Positions 33,571 through 45,308 of a stretch of 64,000 nt of DNA are shown one piece after another. The DNA is from Trichobilharzia regenti (lineage: Eukaryota > Platyhelminthes > Trematoda > Strigeidida > Schistosomatidae). How positions within the stretch are numbered: position 1 is the stretch's first letter; the number at the start of each line of letters is the position of its first letter. The DNA lies in the NCBI GenBank assembly GCA_944472135.2, contig OX235265.1, positions 48,519,459 through 48,583,458 on the forward strand, written 5' to 3'. Below the pieces are notes generated by a model that worked only from the letters and a program-made list of their open reading frames with translations, had not been told where the DNA came from and made no database searches. A program made the translations under genes and the position numbers.

Positions 33571-33914
33571 TGCCCAGCTCTTGCTAAGCTAGGCCTCACG
33601 CTGTTCCTTGAAGCTTCTCAGAAACGCTTAGTAATAACGGACGCAAAAACCAAAACACCGATTGGCGACTCGAGAATTATTTATTCTAACAGCAACATAT
33701 AGCCAACTTTAAAACTAAGCTTTACAACTAAGGTCTATGAACAAATATTACAATAATAAATCACAATATTACTTCTGACGGTTTTGTCCTGACTTCTTTC
33801 TGAACCGCGACCGATGAGACGATGACTGTCGTATTGATGCCTCCGCGAAAATTGGGGAAGTTGATTTTGAGCAAACAACCATGAATTGATCGTTCAATCT
33901 TCAACTACATTGAC
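33563..33914 (-). repeat. 5'-most LTR of the tandem array
   Basis: LTR start at 33914 abuts the GATAA flank (33915-33919). It has the same 3' deletion as the middle LTR. Confidence 0.88.
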
Positions 33915-33919
33915 ATTAT

Positions 33920-34355
33920 CTATTCTTCCAGTTCTCTGTTTCTTTTCCCTCTTTCTACACCTTCTCCAGCAGTGGCGTCATTAATTCCGCCGTTGTCTCT
34001 TGGTCCTATTTCGAATGTTTCTGTCGGGTTTCCATCTGGTCCTGCTGCTTTTCCAGCTTTTAGCATCTTGATTGCATTCAGGACTTCTGATTTCGTCGGA
34101 GGGTCAATGTTCACTGGTAGTTCTGCTTCCGTAGTTTGTATTGTTGGGCGCGTTGTAGGTGGCGGTCGATTTAGAAGTCTTTAGAAGTGTTCAGCCAGTA
34201 TTTATTTTGCTCCACCTCTTTGGTGATTGACTTTCCATTGTCATTCTTTACTGGCTTAATCTGTGTCGAACTTTTGCCCGATAGGTTCCTAGTTGTTTGG
34301 TAGAGTGTGGCGAGGTCTCTTTTGCCTGCAGCTTGTTCTGCTTCACTTGACATGG
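33920..34355 (-). pseudogene. RTE ORF2, linker and start of RT
   Basis: Reads EAEQAAGKRDLATLYQTT and ITKEVEQNKYW, then after a shift PPTKSEVLNAIKMLKAGKAA and GPDGNP, the first RT motif of RTE proteins. It continues the endonuclease part across the LINE fragment at 34356-35165 and ends at the array insertion. Confidence 0.8.
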
Positions 34356-35165
34356 CTTCATAATAATGATGATAATAACTTTATTTCAAAACAGCCCTGT
34401 GATACAGAATGGAATTCTCAGCATTTTACCACAGTATTGCATCCAGTTAGCAAATAAACAATAAAATAAAATTCTACATTGGTTAAGGGTAATCTCAGTT
34501 AGTTTTGACAACAACATATTAGCATGTCGGTAGCAGGGCCAAAATTGAACAGAGCGTTTGAAGGTGTCAGAAAAGTAGATGCTAGCATATTTACTGGCGT
34601 AAGCAGAAGAAAGAAACAAAGCAGCACATAACAGAAAAGAAGAGAAAAGGAACACGTTGTATTTGTAAATGATATGAGTTGGAAAGACGAGATCCAGTTG
34701 TTCTACTGACTACCTAATAAGTTATAGATATCACGCCTAATGCTTTCTTTATCACACAGAACACGAGTTAAATAGGATATGGTTGAGTTTTGTACTTACT
34801 GGTGCGAGCATATAGTTTTCTATATAGGCAGGCTTCTGGTTCTGCCTGATGAGATACAAGTGGGGGGGGTGAGTTGTGAATGAAGACGGCGGTGTGAGTT
34901 AAATAAAATGGATATAGCCCGTTTTTCATATAAGTCCAAGTGCTTGTTGACCAGAACATTAACAAGCTGGTTAAGTGGTACGTTGCTCACCCTGCTACCC
35001 ACCTTTAACATCCTGCGTAATAAGGCATAGTCTTTCTTCAGCAGCCCGGGAAAAACTAAGGGAACAATAGAGGATAGTAGGCAGAATAAGGGAGTAAGCG
35101 AATTGTAAGAATAAGGGTCGGGTTATACCAGAATGTCTTAACTTCTTGATGCAGAAGGTAAGGCG
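34356..35165 (-). mobile_element. 5'-truncated LINE fragment, family C (copy 1)
   Basis: On the minus strand it begins near 35165 inside an RT C-terminal region (KKIFRLTFCIKKLRHSGITR) and includes YARTSKYKTQPYP. It ends with GAATTCCATTCTGTATCAC and an ATT/ATC-rich tail. The same protein and tail occur at 55015-56461. It interrupts the RTE ORF2 linker. A target duplication could not be fixed because the tail merges with the target. Confidence 0.75.
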
Positions 35166-36416
35166 GAATATTTTCTTAGAAACCATCAAGATATGAGACG
35201 ACCTGGCACTCTTCTTCATTCTTCCGTTCAGCGTATTGTGGCTTGCATTCAGCTCCTGTTTTTGTTGCTCGTCGATGCATTGGATAATCTTTTGTTTCAC
35301 TATTCTTCTCTCCTCTATTAGTTTCCAAGTGTCCCCAGTGAGCCACTGTTTTTCCTGCCTCTTCTTTCTTCCTAGAACTTCCATGCAGGTTTGACTCCAT
35401 ACCTTTTTCAATTTGTGCCAGTGCTTTTCGGCGCCGACCTCTTCGCTAGTGTTGATTTGTGTCTCGGCTTTGTCCCTCATACTTGCAATGAAGATGTCCT
35501 TTGTATCCTGGTCCTTCAGTTTTTGAGTGTTGAACTTGGCTTGAGGTTTATCTGCAGCTCCTGATTCCCTGAAAGCTTTTAATTTGATTTGGATTGTCCC
35601 TTGTACGAGATAGTGGTCTGAGCCAACGTCTGCTCCTCTTCTTACTTTTGTGTCCAGTAGGCTGCGCCTCCACTTCCTTGAGATTGAGATAAAGTCAATT
35701 TGGTTTTTGGTTCTCCCATCTGGTGACACCCATGTAGCCTTGTGGATATCTTTGTGTTTGTATACACTGCCACCAATCGCTAGTTCGTTGAAGGCGGAGA
35801 AGTCGGCAAAGAGTTCTCCATTTTCATTCATTTCTCCGAGAGCTTCTCTACCCATGATGAGTTCCCTTCCTGTGTTGTCTGGTCCCAGTTTGGTGTTCAT
35901 GTCTCCCATTAGTATTTTAATGTCGCCAGCTGGAGTATTGTCCATTTCTACCTGTAGTTGTCTGTAGAATTCTTCTTTCTTTTCGAGATCTGCGTTGTTT
36001 GTGGGTGCATAACATTGTATAATTGACACTTTCCTTCCTTTGGAGTTGAATCTGGCGGTCGTTATCCTGGGTGAGGTCGCCTCCTATTGCATCAGCGCCT
36101 TTGTTTCCGTTGGTGACATCATGATAGCCACGCATTCAGTGTGCGTGTGGTTATCTTCTGGGTGACCGGAGTAGATCACTGACTCACCCGTTGACAGTTT
36201 GGTGAGTCTATTCCCTTTCCATCTGCTTTCACATATTCCCAGTGCTTGGATTCCGTATCTCTTCGTCTCGTTTGCGATCTGGCCAGCTTCGCCAATCTCG
36301 TACATGGTGCGAACGCTCCATGTCCCCACGCAGACTTTTTCTTTTCGTGCAAAGAGATTCATCGTGCTGAAGTTTCTGTAGCAACTTTGTTTACAGGGTG
36401 TTGTTGCTAACCTCAC
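35166..36416 (-). pseudogene. RTE ORF2, AP-endonuclease domain
   Basis: Motifs in order are VCVGTWSVRTMYE (Asn region), LGICESRWKG (Glu), SIIQCYAPTNNAD, ILMGDMNTKLG (Asp/Asn), KNQIDFISISRKW and GADVGSDHYLVQ (SDH). The frame is intact except for one in-frame TAG at 36084-36086 (MQ*EA), where related proteins usually have Trp. Linker sequence follows to the family C insertion. This is the best-preserved RTE endonuclease in the window. Confidence 0.87.
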
Positions 36417-36440
36417 GCCTAAGAAAGTAATTGTTACATT

Positions 36441-37139
36441 AAGGTAAAGTTTAGAGAGAAGAGACCTTGTGGGTTGCTCCCCTTAAAATCGGAAAACAAG
36501 GAATAAAACAATCAGAACAACACCAGCAAAAGGAAAATAATTCACAGCGAAAAGGGCAACAAGCGACAACAACAATACAATACAACAACAAACAATACAG
36601 TTAAGCACAGTAAACTAAAATGATATCAAAACGATAGACTCACTGACTCGGGCCAACTTGAACATATAAACCCGACAATATATACAATTACAGATATGAG
36701 TTAGTGTTGAAAGGTCACAAAATGGCAAACAGTTAGTTATAGGTATTAGTAATCAACAAGATTATATCCACAGGTTAAGTGTTCGAAAGTAAACAGATTG
36801 CAATAATTTCCAAAACTTCGCAGTAATAAACACCAGAGAAATGAGAGTTTTGTGTAACTGAGCAACTGTAGCGCACTAATCGTAAAGCGCACGCCAACAT
36901 ATAGTGAGACTGAATTTGGACAGGAATTAAAGCCACTTATATATATATCAATGTATCAACCTTCAAGGTTTTGACTAGTAATGACTTAGCATCCTTGAAA
37001 TATCCACGCAGCGACGAATGGCAGTTTGGGCTGACCTCAGCGCAGTAAAACGTATCTGCCTGACAGTGACCAATGCTAGTCTGCATTGAAAACAGTTCAC
37101 TTCTGGTGTTACTTACGATGGAAATGCTGACAAATGCTG
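36441..37139. other. Unassigned DNA, includes probable RTE 5' flank
   Basis: A-rich on the plus strand, with no coding frame of note. Confidence 0.35.
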
Positions 37140-37480
37140 ACCCATAATTCACTTATTTTGAACTATTGGCCAATTTGAACATAAATCAATAACAAGATAC
37201 GTTTCCGTACACACCAAAGTTTTATTGAGGAATTGACTTCAAGCTTTATTTTTTGCCGAAGTATTTGTAATCCACCCAACACATACTTGGGTTTCCTTAT
37301 TAACGCGAAGACAGTTTTTCTATATTTCTTAATGTACTCCCCTGAGTGACTAGTTGACAGACTGTACCCACAAACTAATGTCAAAAAGGACAGCAACCAT
37401 GCAATTTCACCATAAATCAAATTTGTGTAATTTAAATAATACTTATCTATGTAAAACTGGTGTGTCGTACATAAATAGGA
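37140..37480 (-). repeat. Dispersed repeat family E (copy 3)
   Basis: Minus strand shares GTGTGTCGTACA-type and TTTGTGGGTACAGT wording and AAATAAAGCTTGAAGT with copies at 17.5, 24.4 and 43.3 kb. Confidence 0.6.
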
Positions 37481-37931
37481 ATAAATATAATATTATTCTG
37501 CCTTAAAACTGTCCCCGTTACATCGAAAATGTGAGAACCTTTCGACGATTTTCCTCTCACCTGGTATATTGGAGTGACTTCGAGACCCATCAACAATAAT
37601 GAAGGGGGTTTATATCGGAGTATGTGCTCTGAGCACTGGTAGTTTGGTTAGGATAGATTTAGTACTTATTATGATTAGTCAGAGTTGAGAGTTGGAATAA
37701 GGTTTGAAGCACTTAGGCTCATTAAACAGGCTCAAGTTTGGTTCGGACTCCACTGGTTCTGCGTGGCAGTGTTAAAAGCAGTGTAAACATCATGTTAACA
37801 ATTGTCTTTCGAGTTTTTATCTGCTCTTTTTAGTGAATAGCCAGTTGTGTTATGGGATTCACCGTAGAATAAGGTAGTTGTGTGGTGAGAGCTGTCTGCA
37901 AGGTAAAATTGTAGACAACAGTTTACGTCAG
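37481..37931. other. Unassigned DNA
   Basis: No gene or repeat recognised, except that about 45 bp next to 37931 resemble the flank of the LTR-like repeat at 842-1142. Confidence 0.35.
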
Positions 37932-38223
37932 TGTTGACGTTCCGAATCAGGGTCACGAGAAAAGACAAGAACAAAGCCTAACCTTGAGGAATTCAACAAC
38001 CAATCACAGCAGACTTAGCGCACGCAAATATGATTCGCAGACATATAGATAGCTTTGTAAGAAACGGTCACAAGCAGTACAAAATAACCTTCAGCAATAA
38101 AAACCGACCAGAAGACGTTGCTTCTCTGCTAAAATAACAAATAATGTACATAAAAATCGACAAATATCTCTTCAATTTCTCAATAAACGATCTGTTGCAT
38201 GGCGTTTGTCTTCTGTTGTTACA
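37932..38223 (+). repeat. LTR-like repeat (copy 2)
   Basis: 292 bp, starts TGTTGACG and ends TTGTTACA, with CAATAAACG about 30 bp before the end. Diverged homologue of 842-1142. No target duplication seen. Confidence 0.5.
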
Positions 38224-39062
38224 GTTCTAGGTCTAGTTAGGTTGGATGCACGGGTGGGAGTTTTTATTTGGCCCATATTTGTTAAATCATTCGACACGAT
38301 CAATAATTGCGTGTGCACTAGGTTGCGCCTGTTTCTTTCCCCTTAGTGATCCAGCGCTAGTGGTAAGGGTTGAAACCAGTCAACACTCCCATCAGTTGTA
38401 TAGTCAGAGCTGACAGGGGTGTGTTGGATTGAAAATAACTAGTTTCGTTTGATGCCAAAAACTTACTATTCTGCCCTCTGTTTGGAGACATTCTGTGTCC
38501 TTATACGGGATTCATTGTATGCAGTGCTGGACTGTGGTTAAATTTCCAGCCAACTTGCGCCATATATCACATCAAAGTTTGTCTTTGCGTCGCACTCTGA
38601 AGATCTAGAGTGGTCGGCGGCTGAGCTGTGAGTATTGCCACTGGTGCCGTTTGCCGCCAGCCACTGGTGTGACTAGACATATTATGAGGTTTAAGAGAGC
38701 GAATTATGAGTCCTACTATTTCGACCGTGTGTTTATCTATTTCGGTAACTTCCACTGTCTTGCCTTTAGGCTTAGTGAAGCGATTGCCTTTCAATCAATG
38801 TCTTATCTGCTACAACATTTGTTTGCTAGTAGCTCGTATCCTAAAATAGGATACGTTGTAAGTTGATGAATTTCTTGACCCCTGTTTGTGTTTCAAACTG
38901 AAGGTGTATAGGGTAGAAGTGGTCCTTCTGAATCTCTGTCAGTCTGTGACACTTTCTTTGAGGATTGGACATTTTTGCCACCCCAATTGAGGTGCCTGAA
39001 ATCATTTTTAAACCCTCATTATCATTCATATTTTAGACTATCACACTTAGTTTTGTATCTTT
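38224..39062. other. Unassigned DNA
   Basis: Opposing frames at 38567-38866 have no recognisable domain. Confidence 0.35.
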
Positions 39063-40060
39063 AAAGGAGGGAGGGTGGCGTTAGCTGATCAGTAGATATG
39101 GTGAAGGTCACTAAGGTGAATCGCCCCATTCCGCAGGAACAGCAATATATAAATTAAAGGCTCGAGATATTTCTGATTTTTATGAGGGCTTAGATCTTTA
39201 TCTTGAAAAAGATAATGATGAACGCCTCGACAGATCATTCTTCTACCTTTAAATATATACCATTCACTCAGCCTATTGTTGAGATGCGACCACGCGGGCT
39301 CTGAACAGATTTATGGAGCATCTTATAAACTAAATTGCTGTCCATTGTCGGATCTTTAAATACCACTTCACAATGTCTTATCTCATTCATTTTCTAATAA
39401 CGTCTTTACTTGATCCTCATTAGATTCCATTAAACCTAACATTTTATAGCTTTTTATGAATTTGATTCGACTTATTCTATTCCTATTCTCTCTACGGTAC
39501 GGTTGTGCACCAAATGCACAAAAAGGCATAAAATAAAAAAACCGGCATGAGGAAAAATATATTAAAACCAAAAGTGGACATCATGACAGTACGAGATATA
39601 CGTGTAGCATTATGCATTGCAAATGAACGTTGTCAGCCTAGGGAGTTTCCTTTATTAATGCATCTATTAGTGATACTTACACTTACCCATTTTATTACAC
39701 TTTATTGATTCACCTTAGCATTTTTACTTTTCTAAAATAGCTTTGGATCCCTTGTAAAAGTTGTACTTACCTCAATATTGGTTGTTTATCGAATGCCGAC
39801 AACCACGGGATGAAAACGAAACAAAGTCGATTTTCCCGCTCAACCTGGAGGACAATTCTACAATTCAATAACTATACAGCCTAGTTCAGAAAATGTGTAT
39901 TTATATATATATATCAAATATTTAACTGTTGAGACATTATTAACTTGTAGACAATCTACGATTTGATATTATATCATACTTGATCGTGCCTGTAAAAATG
40001 GCATGCATTTTCATGTAAATTTATATGTTTATATGAGAATATATATTATTATTATTATCT
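39063..40060 (+). repeat. ~1-kb dispersed repeat, family F (copy 2, without LTR)
   Basis: Inverted match to 15361-16714 without the solo LTR, including GGAGGGAGGGTGGCGTTAGC at one end and an ATT-rich tail at the other. It provides the empty site for the LTR insertion at 15759. Confidence 0.75.
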
Positions 40061-41009
40061 AGTCATTTGATGACCTCTGAAATGATGAAGTTTATCGAGT
40101 CGTCTATTATAGTTATCGATTTCGTGTCGAGTTCGCCAGGGTTTATGGTTATGGTCAGGACACTCAGAGGTGTATGTTCACAGACCTGAGATTTTAGGTC
40201 ACTAATCTGAGCTGATAGTTGAAATGTGCAGGCCATATTTTTCGAACATCCTGGTGCCAGGGATTATGCCATGTAGATTCATTTTGCCTATGCAAAGTGA
40301 GATTACTGATATTATTTCATTACCTTTCCTTGTACGCAAATCATGTATAAGGGAAAAATTGTTAATATACTTACCCCATGTACATATTACCTATCCCGTC
40401 GATGATGCCTGTAAACTGGCGGCTTCCATGTATATAAAAGGGGAATATATTATTAATCTGGCCCTACTTCACTTTGTTTTCCGTATCTCTACACACAATT
40501 TCAGTCCTTTCCCTTCCGAAATGCTGAACCCGCACTTGGTTTCTGAGGTTTGTTGACATGTGAACAAAGTGCAGTGAAGGGATCGGTATCAGAGCCATGT
40601 TCTGTGTTTGTAGGAGAGACGTTACTAATAGATGTCAGCAAAATTTTTGCTTTAAGTTCCATCCACGTTAGGTGGTAGTCAGAAGACAGGTCGACTCCTG
40701 CGGTGAACTGGCGAGCCTTTAGCCTTAGTGCCACATCTTATAGAAAGTCTGTTGCTTGTTGTAGCAATCAGATATGTGATATCAGTCATCAGGCTAACAG
40801 GTGACTGAGCTTCTGGCTTTTTTACGCGATTAATATAACTAATCGGTGAAATAATTAATGGCTACAGGTGTGAAACTAAGGAAACACTGGTGGGTGGTTT
40901 GGTACAAAAATATACTATATTTGTTGAATCAGCCTGAAGTGTTACGCAAACGTTGAACGTATCGCATTATACTTGTTCTAGCGTTAATAAAATATGCCCA
41001 ATGCTAGTG
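40061..41009. other. LINE tail fragment and unassigned DNA
   Basis: 40380-40460 contains GATGATGCCTGTAAACTGGC and an ATT tail like the repeats at 17.4 and 47.7 kb. 40061-40320, read on the minus strand, might be an ORF1-like fragment (ISSDLKSQVCEHTPLS) but is too short to assign. Nothing else recognised. Confidence 0.4.
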
Positions 41010-42820
41010 ATAGTATGCAAGAGGTGATTGCAGGTAATTGTGATGAAAACCATTTGAAGGATTCACCTTAAGTTACCTAAGTTTCAGTCACGGTCAGGCA
41101 GAAAACGCTCACTTTTTGGAAAAGGTTGGAGTCATGCTGGGTGATATCAAACTAAATGACTAAATGAAGTAGGTGTATTTCTTAAGGCATTAATCTGGCG
41201 CTGCCAGCGCAGTGCTATGTTGTAGGCTCCCATCACACAAGGATGGTTGTACTTAAGCAGGCAGCACAATGCCCCAGATATCACAAAGGCATCCATATTT
41301 TCTAAGTTTGTGATTGCCACTACGAAAGGTTGTGCTTGGCAGGTGAAAAATTATTCCAAGAAGCTCAGTGTATTCCTGGACAATCTAATGACTTGTAAAA
41401 ATACCCTGGTATCTATGAGTTACATAAATGCTTTAAATTTGAGTTCTGCTTCCGAAATAACTACCAGATGTTCACCCACTCGATTACACAAGAGGTAAGC
41501 CAAGATCAGCGCACACATAGTTGGGGAGGATTTACGGCCAAAATTCGACGATTTCACAAGACTTGTGGAAGCCAAACAATCAGTGAACTCATAAGCGCTT
41601 CATACCTCAGTCCTGAAGCCGACAGATTTCTAAACAAGAGGAAATCGTTTGTGATGAAAGTTTTGCATAGCGCTTTGAAATCAGAATGGTGGATCATTTG
41701 TGGTAGTTCACATACATTTCACGGGTGTGCCGACTTTCTTAAAATACTTTATTTGCAGAGAGCCGAACTTGCGGAGCAGAAATAATTAGGCTATACTTAC
41801 TCGGAGGTGGCGCTTGTTTTGAATTTGAGCCTAAAGCAAAGAATATGTATGGCGCTAGTAATTCAGTAGGAATGCAATCACTACTGAGAAAGGATAAGGA
41901 TCGTCCTGTCTCAGTTAGTAATGACAGTACTAGTGAGGCATGAAATGTGCATAAAGTATGTGTAGATGTGATACCTAAAAGAGTGCGAGAATCGAAATTG
42001 TCAACCGACGTTTACGCAAAGCCAGATAATGGATCTGTCGTCAAGCTGACTCATGTGCAACTGGTCAACAATTTAAATGTCAAATAACTCGAAGAATCAT
42101 TAGTATTGAACGTGCTGTGATATATTAACACTTCTTCCTGAGAATATGGATAATTTTACTTACAATCATCAAAATGTTGAGTGAAAATGTAGGTAAGAAA
42201 TGCATGTACTACAATCTATATGAACTTCAACGAAGTCGTGAAACCTAGAAAAAGGTTTTCCACAAATGAGCGATATGAAGTTGCCCTCAACTCACGACAA
42301 CAAATTTGTACTACTTGTTGAGTGCAGAACGTTGGTTGTATTTGCAATTTTTAGAGTCCAAAAAGACCGGTGTGTGACGGAGATATTTCTTGATTGAACA
42401 GCGAGAGATCCCATGCTAGATGCTATCGCACCATGTCTTGATACAGAATTAGAGATTACGGTTAGTAATATGTTCGGGAAAGTTTCATGATGGCGACTGC
42501 CAAAATACTTAGCGTTCTCTTTCAGGCAAGAAATCAGTTGAATTAACCAAATGCCAATGTGTATATGACATTGAATATTTCGCTTCAAGCGCGGAAGCTA
42601 AAAATGTTCAAATGACCCTTGGTTGCCATGCTGCAATTAACCTGCTCATCAATCGAAGCAGGAAGTTTGCCCCAGATCTAGACCTGTGGATTAAGTACTG
42701 GGATGTTATTAATACATATAGAATGACAAATTATAAAGAAACTGTGAAAAATCAAGAATCAGAAAGGCAATCTGGGACTTGTGCAACAAAATATGTTGAA
42801 GCCATCTGGATGTAGTAGGC
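41010..42820 (+). pseudogene. BEL/Pao-type gag relic
   Basis: Broken frames align with the intact gag at 5268: FLDNLMTCKNTLVSMS with FLDNLLIYKNGMISMN, then KWAKIS and PKFDDFTRLVEA. Downstream, 41690-41740 encodes IICGSSHTFHGCADF, which keeps C-x3-H-x4-C of a BEL zinc knuckle, though the first Cys is Trp. That cysteine is the one lost as Arg in the 5268 protein's family. This relic may descend from a more complete, autonomous relative. The part beyond 42100 is unassigned. Confidence 0.6.
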
Positions 42821-43289
42821 GACTGGAGAGCTCAGAAGTATGGGATCAGTCACCAAGTAGGGCTAATGTCTTCTCTTTGATTTCCGAGACTTCCTTTACC
42901 TATTGAATGATGACTATACCTCCATATGTTTTACCAGGTTTCGAGCGACTTTATTGCATATCCCCGCAATGACGCTTGTTGCTATGTTGCTATTGGTTTC
43001 AAGTGGCCTTGGTTTTGGGGGAAGATTTAACTGATGCAATATCACGATTTCATGGACATGATTCAGGCTCATAGGTGAAAGAAAGTTATAATCCTGGAAT
43101 AAGGAAAGGTTGTTGGTAAGGTAAGGAGGACATTATTTTTCAGTTTGGTTGTATATATACTATTGTGCATCGAGTGCACTGAGTACTTAGTGCAACTGCA
43201 ATTCGTCATTATCTTTTCATTGCGTTGATAAGTGCGTATATATTAGAAAAAAGCCAACCTGTCTTATTAGTTCTCTAAGTTACAATCAC
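42821..43289. other. Unassigned DNA
   Basis: No gene or repeat recognised. Confidence 0.35.
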
Positions 43290-43480
43290 TAAGTACCCAT
43301 ACCTTGCTAATGCGAAGTCAATATCCCTATATCTCCTGATGTGGTCTATTGAATCACTAGTTATCAGATTTTTCCACAGATTAAAAATGACAAAATGACA
43401 ACAACCGCAAATCATGTAATTTAAACAATACTTGTGCATGCCTATACAATTGGTGTATCCTTCATAGTCATGAAAATTAT
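43290..43480 (-). repeat. Dispersed repeat family E (copy 4)
   Basis: Minus strand shares ATATTGACTTCGCATTAGC and the flanking AATTGGTGTATCC-type block with the other copies. It directly abuts the 3' end of the CR1-like LINE. Confidence 0.55.
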
Positions 43481-43529
43481 ACAGTTTACAGTTTACAATT
43501 TATTTAGGATAGTAGGCTATATGCCTGTG

Positions 43530-45308
43530 TTAATCCTTTCGATTTATTGCATACAGGAGGTCCAATCTCGCCTTGAATGAATCAACGGATGGCGCTGATA
43601 CGACGTGTTCCGGTAGGGAGTTCCAATGGTTCACAATTCGATGCGAAAAACGGATTTCCAGACGCAGACGATTCGACCGTGGTTTTTGAACCTTGAGGTG
43701 ATGTCCTCGCAATTGGTTGGTGCTAGAAGGAAGAAATAATTTAGATAAATTAGCTCCAAAATCATTTCTTAGGATACGGTATGCTAGTATTAGGTCACCC
43801 CTAAGTCGTCTGTATGACAGTGGAAATAAACCCAGTCGACTTAACCTCTCCTCATATGACAGGGTTGAGAAACCCTTTATTAGCTTAGTTCCTACTCTTT
43901 GCACCCTTTCTAATAAGTCTATTTCGTATTTGAAACACGGGCTCGCTGCCTGGATCCCATATTCCAAATGAGGTCTGATATAAGTCGGATATAATATACG
44001 AAATATATCAGCGTCAAAGTTCGCAAAAGCCTTGCGTATGGCCCATAACATTCGAAAACCCTTAGTGGCTGCAGTTCTACAGTTTGTTGCTGTTTTCAAG
44101 TCATGCTGCACAACCACTCCCAAGTCCTTGTACTCAGTGACCACTGGGAGAGTAATGCCATTCATTGAGTAATTGTGCACGTGACTATGGGATACATGCA
44201 TAACTACACTCTTGCTTAAGTTAATCTCCAAGGCCCAGTGCTTACACCAATCACTTAACAAGTTTAAATCTTCCTGCAAAGCAAGTTGATCACTGTCATC
44301 GTGCAAAGCCCTCCATATCTTGATGTCATCAGCAAACAGTAAGCAGGATGACTTAACTACCGATGGAATCTCATTAACATAAATCAGGAAAAGAAGTGGG
44401 CCTAGAATTGTACCCTGAGGAACGCCACTCTTAACCGATTCCCATGTTGATAAAACCCCGTTAACTCGTACTCTTTGTCTTCTGTCCTTTAGAAAGTCTT
44501 GAATCCAGTCGGTAACCACTTTATTGATTCCCAGACTACCTAACTTTACTAGAAGACCTGAATGAGAAACCCTGTCAAACGCCTTGCTAAGGTCTATGAA
44601 TATGGCATCCACCGGTATATTAGCATCAGCTGAGCTTGCCCAACTTTCTCTGGCCAAAAGAAGGTTGGTCAAGCAAGAATGACCTGCTCTAAAACCGTGC
44701 TGTTCCACAGCGAAAAGTTTGTTCCCTTCAATGAACTGAATGATAGCATCACGAATTATTCTTTCTAGTAGTTTAACAACAATACTGGTCAAACTAACAG
44801 GACGATAGTTCTGAACTAAGTTTCTAGATCCGGTTTTGAAGACCGGACTAATGATGGCATCTTTCCAGTCTCTTGGACATTTAGACTGGTCCAGAGACAT
44901 ATTGAAGATTACCGACAATGGCTCGGCTATGCTTTCAGCCAATGCTGTTAATATACGTGGGTGGAGTTCATCAGGGCCACTGGACTTACCAGGATTGAGC
45001 CTTAGAAGCCACTTTAGGACAGTATCCTTTCCAATGTATAAGGGTGCCATTTTCAAGTTACCTTCTGGAAAATTTACAAAGCTGGTATCAATATTATCAG
45101 AGAATACTTGACTAAAGTGCTTGGACAAAGCCTCAGCCTTAGTCAAGTTATCCTCAGCCATGTTTGTCTGGTCATCTTCAAGCATAAGAGGTGGGATAGC
45201 ATCACTCTTACGTGTTCTTCTCTTGATATATGAGAAGAGTCTTTTTGGGCAGCCTGGTGAACTTTTAACTAACTGGGTTTCGTAAGCTATCCTTGACTGG
45301 TGGATCAA
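43530..45308 (-). pseudogene. CR1-like LINE ORF2, reverse transcriptase part (element A)
   Basis: A 592-codon open frame. Motifs are PGKSSGPDELHPRIL, NYRPVSLTSIVVKLLE, EQHGFRAGHSC, DAIFIDLSKAFDRVSHSG, SGVPQGTILGPLLFLIYV and the active site LLFADDIKIW. These are followed by YKDLGVVVQHDL, PTYIRPHLEYGIQAA and a C-terminal HRIVNHWNSLPEHVVSA typical of CR1. It opens with TTG (45308), not ATG. The upstream endonuclease frame ends in TGA at this point, and a single missing base in an A-run near 45308-45312 explains the split. Confidence 0.9.

Larger units (their letters stand above)
28504..33914 (-). mobile_element. Tandem gag-only LTR element: LTR-gag-LTR-gag-LTR
   Basis: Three LTRs (33914-33563, 31394-31043, 28874-28504) alternate with two copies of a shortened interior, with an exact period of 2520 bp. 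Flanks are GATAA on the 5' side and GATAC on the 3' side of the minus strand, a one-mismatch duplication; uninterrupted RTE coding sense requires GATAC. Both units carry the same deletion: the last ~20 bp of the LTR, the leader and about the first 185 gag codons are missing. By eye the units differ at only two positions (29828 vs 32348 and 29856 vs 32376 regions). Confidence 0.9.
26640..36440 (-). mobile_element. RTE-clade LINE (SR2/Perere-3-like) with three nested insertions
   Basis: Four co-linear minus-strand pieces (36416-35166, 34355-33920, 28503-28380 and 28011-26743) total about 3.1 kb and read through RTE ORF2 from endonuclease to C-terminus. They are separated by a LINE fragment (34356-35165), the tandem LTR-gag array (28504-33914) and a solo LTR (28012-28379). 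The array splits the codon stretch NWKNRYLPKRPK at GATAC. The nested order shows that the RTE element is the oldest. Confidence 0.88.
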
